From Silvimonas sp. JCM 19000 (lineage in GTDB: Bacteria; Pseudomonadota; Gammaproteobacteria; Burkholderiales; Chitinibacteraceae), in assembly GCA_001313065.1 (NCBI GenBank), contig BBFD01000034.1:1-20117 (forward strand): a stretch of 20,117 bases of DNA. Direction: 5' to 3'. The position numbers and the translations under genes are program-made. Shown here one piece after another: positions 8,417 to 17,710 of the stretch. Positions within the stretch are counted from its first letter, which is position 1, and every line of letters begins with the position of its first letter. The notes below the pieces were generated by a model. That model did no database searches. It was not told the origin of the DNA and was given only the letters and a program-made list of their open reading frames with translations.

Positions 8417-9228
8417 ATGATAATTAAAGCTTCCGTACTGGCCCTGGCGCTGCTCGCCCCGGCTGCATTTGCTGATACGACTTTTCTGCCCGACAGCGCG
8501 CTGACCGCGTCGACTTCTTATTACACCGATAATCTTGGCGCAGTGGCGATGTCGCCGAACGACGATTACTACACCGATCGCATCGACCTCGGCTTTAACT
8601 TCACCCTGTACGGCAAGCAGTACTCCAGCCTCTATATCAATAACAACGGCAACGTCTCGTTCAATAATCCGATCGCCACTTACACCCCGTCCGGCCCCAC
8701 CGGCGTGAGCGAGCCGATTGTTTCGCCCTATTTTGCCGACGTCGATACACGCGGCGCGGGCAGCGGCCAGGTGTACTACCGCATCGAGAACGACACGCTG
8801 TACGTGACCTGGGATAACGTGGCTATTACTCCGAGCACACCGACCTGCGCGACAGCTTCCAGCTGGTACTGCGCGGTGATGATGTTGCGATTGCCGACGG
8901 TGAAGGCAGATTGGTTTTTTTCTACAAAGACATGCAATGGACCACCGGCGATGCCAGCTCGGGCGCGAACGGCAAGGGCGGTGATCCGGCGGCGGTCGGC
9001 TTTGGCGATGGCGAAGGCAATGCGCAAGCGCTGCTGTCGTCGCAACAGGACAATATCAACCAGGTGGTGGCCAACAGCCACATCTGGTTTAACGTCGATA
9101 ACGGGGGCGGGGTGATTGTGGTGCCGCCGCCGGTGCCGGAACCGGAAACCTGGGCAATGCTCGGTTTTGGTCTGGTCGGGCTGATTGGCCGCCGCGCCAT
9201 GAAACGCAAGGCTGAATGCGCAGCATAG
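8417..9228 (+). CDS. Secreted NIDO-domain PEP-CTERM protein, one frameshift
   Basis: An N-terminal signal peptide (MIIKASVLALALLAPAAFA) precedes a mature region with a nidogen-like (NIDO) domain: YGKQYSSLYINNNGNVSFNN and PIVSPYFADVDTRGAGSG. The C-terminus has the PEP-CTERM sorting signal: VPEPETWAMLGFG, a short hydrophobic segment, then a basic tail (RRAMKRK). This tail is recognised by exosortase, which processes such proteins at the cell envelope, usually in exopolysaccharide-forming bacteria; no exosortase gene is in the window. The frame breaks at about 8821: restoring one G (GTGGGC for GTGGC) joins YVTWDNV to GYYSEHTDLRDSFQLVLRGD and gives 270 residues. T7 at 8915-8921 is in frame (LVFFYKD). 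AAAGG lies six bases before the ATG. The function of the mature protein is unknown. Confidence 0.87.
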
Positions 9229-9240
9229 CGATGTAACCAG

Positions 9241-9266
9241 CCGCCCCCTCCGGGGCGGTTTTTTTT
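9241..9266 (+). terminator. Intrinsic terminator after the PEP-CTERM gene
   Basis: A 7-bp stem CCGCCCC/GGGGCGG (9241-9247 with 9252-9258) has the loop CTCC and is followed by T8 (9259-9266). It starts 12 bases after the stop codon. Confidence 0.93.
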
Positions 9267-9369
9267 GGCCGTCGGCACGCTGCCGCTTGCCGTTCATACG
9301 CGTGTGGGCGCGCCCGCCTGCGGCGTAGTAAAATGCCGCGCTTGAATCATCTGTCTGGCGTAACCCATC

Positions 9370-10281
9370 TTGCGTATTTTGCTGGCCCCGATGGAGGGGC
9401 TTCTGGACCATGTACTGCGTGACGTGCTGACCCGTGCCGGTGGCGTGGATTTGTGCGTGAGCGAGTTCATCCGCGTGTCTGGCTCCTTGTTGCCGGTGCG
9501 CACATTCCATCGCTACGTCCCCGAGTTGCTCAACGGCGGCAAAACGCCCGCTGGCGTGCCGGTGCGGGTGCAATTGCTGGGCTCTGATCCGGTCTGCATG
9601 GCGGAAAACGCGGCTCGCCTGGCAACGCTCAATCCACCCGGGATCGATCTCAATTTTGGTTGCCCGGCCAAAACGGTCAACCGGCATGGCGGCGGGGCGT
9701 TGTTGCTGAAGACCCCCGAAGTCATCCATGAAGTCGTGAGCGCGGTGCGCCGCGCCGTGCCTGCTCATATTCCCGTTACCACCAAGATGCGCCTGGGCTA
9801 CGAAGACCAGAGTCTGATGCTGGAAAACGCCCTGGCGATGCAGGACGGCGGCTCGGCGGAGCTGGTGGTGCATGCGCGAACCAAAAGCGACGGCTACAAG
9901 CCGCCCGCCTATTGGGAGAAACTGCCCGCCATCCGCCAGGCTTTGCGGATTCCGGTGATCGCCAATGGCGAAGTCTGGACCGTGGCTGATTTTCATCGGT
10001 GTCGGGAAGTCTCCGGCTGTGAGGACGTGATGATCGGGCGCGGCATGGTGGCCAACCCCGGTCTGGCATTGCAGGCGCGCGGTTTGCCCGGGCTGGATTG
10101 GGCCGCACTGGCGCCGCTGGTGGAGGTGTTCTGGGGCAAGGTCGACGGCAGCATACTGCCCAAATATCAATCTGGCCGTTTCAAGCAATGGCTGGGTTAT
10201 CTGCGCCGTGCGTATCCCGAGGCCGAACAGGCGTTTACCGAGGGGCGCACGCTCAAAGAAATGAACGAGATTGCAGCTTGA
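9370..10281 (+). CDS. dusC: tRNA-dihydrouridine synthase, DusC type
   Basis: FMN-dependent enzyme that reduces uridine to dihydrouridine in the tRNA D-loop (U16 for E. coli DusC). The product is 303 residues, with the TIM-barrel start LLAPMEGLLDHVLRDVL, CVSEFIRV, VRVQLLGSDP, and the catalytic Cys98 in LNFGCPAKTVNRHGGGALLL. These are followed by TTKMRLGY, ELVVHARTKSDGYKPPAYW, PVIANGEVW and VMIGRGMVANP. The C-terminal KQWLGYLRRAYPEA helix is typical of DusC rather than DusA or DusB. The start is a TTG: the in-frame codons before it are TAA CCC ATC, so the frame cannot extend further, and the family's M-R-(I/V)-L-L-A-P begins exactly there. No clear ribosome-binding site precedes it. The frame is intact. 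Confidence 0.93.
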   Translation: MRILLAPMEGLLDHVLRDVLTRAGGVDLCVSEFIRVSGSLLPVRTFHRYVPELLNGGKTPAGVPVRVQLLGSDPVCMAENAARLATLNPPGIDLNFGCPAKTVNRHGGGALLLKTPEVIHEVVSAVRRAVPAHIPVTTKMRLGYEDQSLMLENALAMQDGGSAELVVHARTKSDGYKPPAYWEKLPAIRQALRIPVIANGEVWTVADFHRCREVSGCEDVMIGRGMVANPGLALQARGLPGLDWAALAPLVEVFWGKVDGSILPKYQSGRFKQWLGYLRRAYPEAEQAFTEGRTLKEMNEIAA

Positions 10282-10375
10282 TGCTGCAATCAATGCGCGG
10301 CGTAGCGCCCTGGCGGGTTCTCCGGCTTGATCTGAAATCAGGCGGTGGGCCGCCTTTGCCCACGGAGAAGTGTCA

Positions 10376-11212
10376 GTGAGTACCACGGTAGAAAGCATCC
10401 TGTTTGCCATCATGCAGGGCGTCAGCGAGTTGTTTCCGGTCAGCAGTCTGGGCCATGGCGTCATCGTGCCCGAGTTGTTGCACTGGCAGCTTGATCGGCA
10501 AAGCCCACAGTTTCTGCCGTTTATGGTGGTGCTGCATCTGGGTACGGCGCTGGCGTTGTTGTGGTATTTCCGGCATGACTGGATTGCCTTGTTTGCCGAT
10601 TTCTTGCGCGGTGGCGGCCGGCCCAGCCATCCGGCGGCGCGGCCCTTGTGGTTGGTGGCGGTGGCCACGATTCCGGCAGGCGTATTGGGTTTGGTGCTGG
10701 AAAAGAAAATCCGGCTGTTGTTTGGCAATAGCAGCATCGTGTTGGCGTTTCTGATGCTGAATGGTTTTGTGCTGATTGCCGGCGATGCGTTCAGCCGTCG
10801 GCGCCAACGCGGCCGCGCGCTGGAAAGCCTGAGCTTCTGGCAGGCGTTCAAGATCGGCATTGCGCAAAGTCTGGCGCTGATTCCGGGTTTGTCGCGTTCG
10901 GGCACCACCTTGATTGGCGGGCTGTCACAAGGTCTGGATTACGCTGCGGCGGCGCGTTTTTTCTTTTTTTGCTGGCCACGCCGGTGATTCTGGCGGCCGG
11001 TCTGCATGAAGTGCCCTTGCTTTGGCGCGAAGCCGGGCAGTTGCCGCTGGGGTTGATTTTTTGCTTGTGGCGTGCTGTCGGGTGTATGCGCCTATATCAG
11101 CACTTGGGCGCTGATGAAGTATTTCAATACTCACGAGGTGAAGGCATTGCGGCCGTTTGGCTACTATTGCATCGCCGTCGGAGTGATCGGACTGGTGCTC
11201 AAGCTGGCTTGA
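10376..11212 (+). CDS. uppP: Undecaprenyl-diphosphatase (UppP/BacA family), frameshifted
   Basis: Multi-pass inner-membrane phosphatase that recycles undecaprenyl pyrophosphate, the lipid carrier for cell-wall and polysaccharide units; overproduction gives bacitracin resistance. The first signature, QGVSE, is at residues 14-18 of QGVSELFPVSSLGH, a variant of the usual EGLTEFLPISSTGH. The second, PGLSRSGTT, is present in full. Breaks lie at T6 10957-10962, T7 10964-10970 and T6 11057-11062. Removing one T from each restores AAARFSFLLATPVILAAGL and GLIFACGVLSGVCAYIS, and gives 277 residues (E. coli 273). I chose the GTG at 10376 because GGAG lies eight bases upstream; the in-frame GTG at 10370 overlaps that site. 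It follows dusC by 94 bases and precedes the FixH-like gene by 35, so the latter two may be co-transcribed. Confidence 0.9.
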
Positions 11213-11247
11213 GCGTCGCATGTGCCGCTTGCGGCAAGGAAGCAATG

Positions 11248-11807
11248 ATGACGAGTTCAGAAGTAAAGAATGTGCCGCCTGCCGGTGGCAAGCCCAAAGG
11301 CAAACCCTGGTATCGCCAGGCCACGCCTTTTCTGGTGTTTGCTGGTCCGGCGGTGGTGGTGGTTGCCAGTCTGGTTTCGGCCTACCTGGCGTTTAGCGCG
11401 AGGACGACCTGGTCACGCAAAACTATTACCAGACCGGTGAAGCGATTAACGATCGCATCAAGGAAGACGCACACACTGCCGCGCTCAAACTGGACGGGCA
11501 GATGCTGATCGACCTGAAGCAGAACCGCATTACGCTCAAGCTGGATAACCCGGAACAGCAAAAGTTGCCGCCGGTGCTGCAACTGGATCTGCAGCATCCC
11601 ACGCAAGAAAAGCTGGACCAGCATGTGGTGCTGAGCCAACTGGAGCCGGGGCAATATCAGGCCAATCTGGAACCCACCACTGCCACGCGCTGGCATGTGA
11701 TGGTGCAGAACGAAAACGCCTGGCGGCTGGAAGGCGAGTGGAACGCAGCTGATGCCGGCCCGGTGACGGTCAAACCCGCAGGCCATAGCGTGGCAGTCGA
11801 TCAATAA
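11248..11807 (+). CDS. FixH-like membrane-anchored protein, copy 1 (plus strand), one frameshift
   Basis: The short cytoplasmic N-terminus ends in KPWYRQATP. One membrane helix follows (FLVFAGPAVVVVASLVSAYL), then a periplasmic domain with Tyr-Tyr-x-x-Gly-x-x-Ile-Asn (NYYQTGEAINDRIKEDA) and beta-strand-rich repeats ending WRLEGEWN. This is the architecture of the FixH family, small proteins linked to copper delivery or assembly of cbb3 oxidase. The frame breaks near 11398: adding one base (probably GG for G) gives AYLAFSGEDDLVTQNYYQTG and 186 residues. AAGGA (11236-11240) favours ATG 11248, though ATG 11245 is equally in frame. It is clearly related to the minus-strand copy at 11945-12452 and converges on it, but sits behind uppP rather than in the cco cluster. 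Its separate role, if any, is unknown. Confidence 0.75.
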
Positions 11808-11833
11808 GATGAGCTGGCCAGGCGGGCGCAATC

Positions 11834-11932
11834 CATAGGGTGGGTCTAGACCCACCACCCAAAGCCATCAAAAAAAAGAAAAGATAGCGATCTGCCTGGC
11901 GGCTTTGCGCGGTGGGTCTAGACCACCCTATG
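11834..11932. repeat. Inverted pair of palindromic repeats (REP/BIME-like) between the two FixH-like genes
   Basis: The left arm begins CATAGGGTGGG at 11834 and contains the perfect 16-base palindrome GTGGGTCTAGACCCAC. The right arm (11911-11932) is the same sequence inverted: GGTGGGTCTAGACCACCC then TATG, with one C fewer. Similarity continues inward for about 14 more bases (CAAAGCC in both), so each arm is about 36 bases and the whole could fold into one long hairpin. The region also holds an A8 run at 11870-11877. It lacks the GC-stem-plus-T-tract of a normal terminator but could still end both convergent transcripts. It looks like a dispersed extragenic repeat. Confidence 0.75.
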
Positions 11933-11944
11933 CGGTGGTGGCAA

Positions 11945-12452
11945 TCAGTGGCTATTTGCCGTCAGTGGGGCGCTGGCCGCTTTTTTCAGATCCAGTCCGC
12001 CTTGAATTCGCCAGTGGCCGCCGGTATCGCCCAATGCGATCGTCCAGCGCGGCTGTTCCAGCTTTTGCGGCAGGCTGCCGCTAAATGTGCTGCCGCTGGA
12101 TGCCGGCAGCCCCACTTTCTGGTCCAGCGTTGCCCGCGTCGGGTTCAACACTTGCAGTTGCAGCGTGCCGGTCACTGCCTGGTTTAGCGTCAAGGTAAAG
12201 TGCTGGCCATCTGCGTCCAGCAGCAGATTGCCACTAAGCCCCATCTTCAGCGCCGCCTGGTCGCGCGCGTTATTGCGATTGACCTCTTCGCCCACCTTGG
12301 AAAAAATCATCCGCCACGCCACCGTCGTTGTTGGCGGCTGCGATCTTGATCATATAAATGCAGCCGAGGATGGCCGCGATCGGAAAGATCAGCAGAAAGC
12401 CCAGCCACGGCGATTTGTACCAGGGTTTGCGCGTTTGTTGCTCGGTATTCAT
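11945..12452 (-). CDS. fixH: FixH-like cbb3 oxidase assembly protein, copy 2, one frameshift
   Basis: Starts MNTEQQTRKPWYKSPWLG. One transmembrane helix (FLLIFPIAAILGCIYMIKI) is followed by a periplasmic domain with VGEEVNRNNARDQAALKM and strand-rich repeats ending WRIQGGLDLKKAA. This is the usual FixH form and the usual place, last gene after ccoG. FixH proteins are thought to help the CcoI copper pump or the maturation of CcoN. The frame breaks at A6 12301-12306: A5 gives VADDFSKVGEEVN and a product of 168 residues. A second A6, at the LKKAAS segment, is in frame. It lies 75 bases downstream of ccoG. No strong ribosome-binding site is visible. Confidence 0.83.
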
Positions 12453-12527
12453 GGGGCTCGTTCGATGAGAGTGGGACAGGGGAAGGGCGGCCATGCCCTG
12501 CTGGGCAAAGCATGACCGCCATGGCCT

Positions 12528-13975
<1,448 letters not shown>

Positions 13976-14038
13976 GATCAAGTCCATGCAACGACACGTC
14001 GACGCCGCATAAGCGCGGTGGGCGCGTCTGGAATAGCA

Positions 14039-14064
14039 AACGGGCAGAGTTGCCTCTGCCCGTT
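14039..14064. other. Perfect hairpin between ccoP and ccoG
   Basis: An 11-bp perfect stem AACGGGCAGAG/CTCTGCCCGTT has the loop TTGC. On the minus strand it lies 37 bases after the ccoP stop and 64 before ccoG. It is followed by TTTGCTATT rather than a solid T-tract, so it is more likely a partial terminator or mRNA-end stabiliser separating ccoNOQP from ccoG-fixH than a full stop. Confidence 0.6.
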
Positions 14065-14100
14065 GAGTGTCATGCGATTGCTAGCTGGCAGCAGGCAAGG

Positions 14101-15029
14101 TTATTGCGCGTTCTGCTCTGCGTTGTGCGACAGGCTGTAAACATAGCCGGCCAGCACGTGCACCTTGGCATCGCCAAGGAAATCTTTCCACGCCGGCATC
14201 ACGTTGCTGCGGCCGTTGGTGACGGTCTCGATAATGGTGGCTTCGTTCTTGCCGTACAGCCACACACCGCTCGGGTGGGTCAGGTTAGGCGAGCCGATGT
14301 CGGTGTTGCCGTGGCCTTCGGGGCCATGACAGGCAGCACAGACTTGCTTGAAGGTCGATTCGCCACGGCCAGCACGGTCAGCATCAAACTTGTTGCCCGA
14401 AATCTTGAGCACATAGTTGGCCACATCGCGCACTTTTTTTTCTTCACCAAACGCAGCGCCGAAAGCAGGCATCTGACCATGGCGACCATTGGAGATGGTC
14501 TGCACGATACGATCCGGCGTGCCGCCATACATCCAGTCGTGGTGCACCAGGTTAGGAAAGCCCTTGGCGCCGCGCGCATCTGCACCGTGACACTGCAGGC
14601 AGTAGGTCAGGAACAGGCGCTTGCCCATGTCACGCGCGTCTTTGTCTTGCGCAACGGCTTCGACCGGCATCTTCAGATACTTGTCGTACAGCGGGCTGTA
14701 CTTGGCATCTGCTTGGCGACTTCTTCACCCAACTGGCTGCTGGCGCTCCAGTGCTTCAGGTTGCCAGTGAGCACCAGACCGGGGTACAGCGCCAGATAGG
14801 CCACGGCAAACACGATGGTCATGACGAACAGGCCAATCCACCAGCTCGGCAGCGGATTGTTGTATTCCTGCAGATCGCCGTCCCAGACGTGATCGAGCGT
14901 CTTGACCTTCTCGCCCTTGGGTACTTTAACCACGGCCTGGCTCTTGACCAGGTAGGCCAACCCGACCAGGGAGACCACGACGATTACGGTGATGTAAACG
15001 CCCCAGAAACTACTATAAAAATCACTCAT
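14101..15029 (-). CDS. ccoP: cbb3 oxidase subunit III, membrane-anchored diheme cytochrome c, frameshifted
   Basis: CcoP receives electrons from periplasmic donors and passes them to CcoO. The N-terminus has a first hydrophobic segment (VYITVIVVVSLVGLAYLV), then LDHVWDGDLQEYNNPLPSWW, the CcoP signature, then a second helix. Two heme-c motifs follow: CLQCH (about 144-148) and CAACH (about 230-234). The conserved distal segments (GQMPAFGAAFGEEKVRDVA, PSGVWLYGKNEATI) are present. The frame breaks near 14713: one G lost; EEVAKADAKYSPLYDKYLKMP is restored. T8 14434-14441 adds one Lys in frame (EEKKVRD versus the usual EEKVRD). Corrected length is 308 residues. GGAG lies seven bases before ATG 15029. 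It is 24 bases downstream of ccoQ. Confidence 0.94.
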
Positions 15030-15053
15030 TTAAGGCTCCGCGCGGTAAACGGC

Positions 15054-15219
15054 TTATTGATGCTCAGCGTGGGGCAGGTCGTCGTCCAGCAACACGGCCT
15101 GGGCAGCTTCGTCCATTTCTGGCTTGGTGCCTTTACTGAAGGCCCACATGATGATCGCCACAAAGCACAAAAAAGCCCAGCACCGTGACGCCAATACGCA
15201 AGAAATCCTGCCATTCCAT
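15054..15219 (-). CDS. ccoQ: cbb3 oxidase small subunit CcoQ/FixQ, one frameshift
   Basis: A short single-helix protein: MEWQDFLRIGVTVLGFLCFV then AIIMWAFSKGTKPEMDEAA and a C-terminal Asp-rich LLDDDLPHAEHQ. CcoQ stabilises the cbb3 complex and its interaction with CcoP. As written, A6 at 15169-15174 breaks the frame after VLGF; A5 restores it and gives 54 residues, normal for CcoQ. Translation starts at ATG 15219, only five bases after the ccoO stop. The ribosome-binding site AGAGG is formed by the last codons of ccoO, which suggests translational coupling. A second ATG at 15214 is in the wrong frame. Confidence 0.86.
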
Positions 15220-15224
15220 TCTGA

Positions 15225-15841
15225 TTACCTCTTGTTTTTTTTCAGTGCCAGACCCAGGCTTTGCAGATAGGCGATGACCGCTTCACTCTCGGTCTTGCCT
15301 TCCGCATCTTTGGTCGCCGTTGCGATTTCTGCGTCGGTGTACGGCACGCCGACACGACGCAGCGCGCGCATCTTGGCCGGCAGGCTTTCTGCGTCAACCT
15401 TGTTGGCGGCCAACCACGGGAAGGCCGGCATGATCGACTCAGGCACCACGTCACGCGGGTTGTTCAAGTGGGCACGATGCCACTCGTCCGAGTAACGACC
15501 GCCCACACGGGCCAGATCAGGGCCCGTCCGCTTGGAGCCCCACAGGAAGGGGTGGTCATAAACCGACTCACCGCCCACCGAGTAGTGGCCATAACGCTCG
15601 GTTTCGGCGCGGAACGGACGAATCATTTGCGAGTGGCAGTTGTAGCAGCCTTCGCGCAGATAAATGTCACGGCCGGCCAGTTGCAGCGCGGTATAGGCTT
15701 GACGCCCGCGATCGGCTGCGTCACGGACTTCGAGAACGCCAGTGGCAGAATTTCTACCATCATCGCCACACCGATCACCAACAGCGTCAGTACGATGAGC
15801 CAGAACACATTCTCTTCGATTAACTTCTGAATCTTGTTCAT
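15225..15841 (-). CDS. ccoO: cbb3 oxidase subunit II, monoheme cytochrome c, frameshifted
   Basis: The N-terminal membrane anchor ([20 protein letters not shown]) is followed by [20 protein letters not shown] and the heme motif CYNCH at residues 66-70 of [15 protein letters not shown]. Then come the conserved [36 protein letters not shown] and a methionine segment, [12 protein letters not shown]. CcoO relays electrons from CcoP to CcoN. The frame breaks near 15697: one C lost; CCC for CC restores GVKPYTALQL. T8 at 15235-15242 adds one Lys near the C-terminus (LALKKNKR versus LALKNKR). Corrected length is 204 residues. GAGAA precedes ATG 15841, and an A6 run abuts and includes the start codon's A. 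It is 23 bases downstream of ccoN. Confidence 0.95.
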
Positions 15842-15864
15842 TTTTTGTTGTTCTCTCTTGAGCA

Positions 15865-17284
<1,420 letters not shown>

Positions 17285-17456
17285 AAAACGCTCCGAAAGT
17301 ACTCCAAACGGCTAAATAAAACTGGCTAAAACTGCCTTGCAGAAACATGCCCCGGGCCCGCCGGGACAAGTCCTGACTGATTGCTCAGGCATGAAGTGAT
17401 GCATATATTTTGTTTTGGGCTGGCCGGCAATGTGCCGTGCTGGCAGGGGTGCGGCA

Positions 17457-17470
17457 TTGATCTAGATCAA
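17457..17470. promoter_or_regulatory. Perfect FNR/ANR box upstream of ccoN
   Basis: TTGATCTAGATCAA is a perfect 14-base palindrome and exactly fits the FNR consensus TTGAT-N4-ATCAA. It lies 173 bases before ccoN in the gap after ccoS, the usual place for oxygen-responsive control of ccoNOQP. For a class II site (centre at -41.5), transcription would start near 17422. A poor -10 (CACATT, 17429-17434) sits at the right distance. This would leave a leader of about 138 bases; I see no hairpin-terminator or riboswitch in it. Confidence 0.9.
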
Positions 17471-17518
17471 ACCGTACAGGTGGTCGGCGGGTATTTTAGC
17501 GCGCCATCCTATGTTCAG

Positions 17519-17710
17519 TCAGTTGTTTTTTTGCTTGCCCGCCTCAATTTGCTGCGGCGCCGCAGCGGCCGAGTCGTCGTCTTGCAAAATGCGATGGGCC
17601 GGGCCTTCCAGATCATCAAACTGTCCGCTGCGCATGCACCACCAGAAGATCAGGCCGATCAGAAACACCAGCACCACCGACAGCGGAATCAGGATATACA
17701 AACTTTCCAT
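17519..17710 (-). CDS. ccoS: cbb3 oxidase maturation protein CcoS/FixS
   Basis: Starts MESLYILIPLSVVLVFLIGL: a single membrane helix, then FWWCMRSGQFDDLEGPAHRIL, the typical CcoS signature (GQFDDLEGPA). At 63 residues it has the usual length. CcoS is needed to insert heme b and CuB into CcoN. Its ATG overlaps the ccoI stop by one base (TAATG), showing translational coupling. The A/T run T7 at 17525-17531 near the C-terminus encodes KQKNN; if it is over-long the true end may differ slightly. Confidence 0.9.
   Translation of the reverse strand: MESLYILIPLSVVLVFLIGLIFWWCMRSGQFDDLEGPAHRILQDDDSAAAAPQQIEAGKQKNN

Noticed and set aside
8149..8418. An 89-codon minus-strand frame in the intergenic region
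   Set aside because: It crosses the AT-rich promoter tract and terminator hairpin, is rich in Arg/Cys, and has no ribosome-binding site.
8776..10908. A 710-codon open frame on the minus strand
   Set aside because: It runs antisense through the PEP-CTERM gene, dusC and uppP and has no domain; long antisense frames are common in GC-rich DNA.
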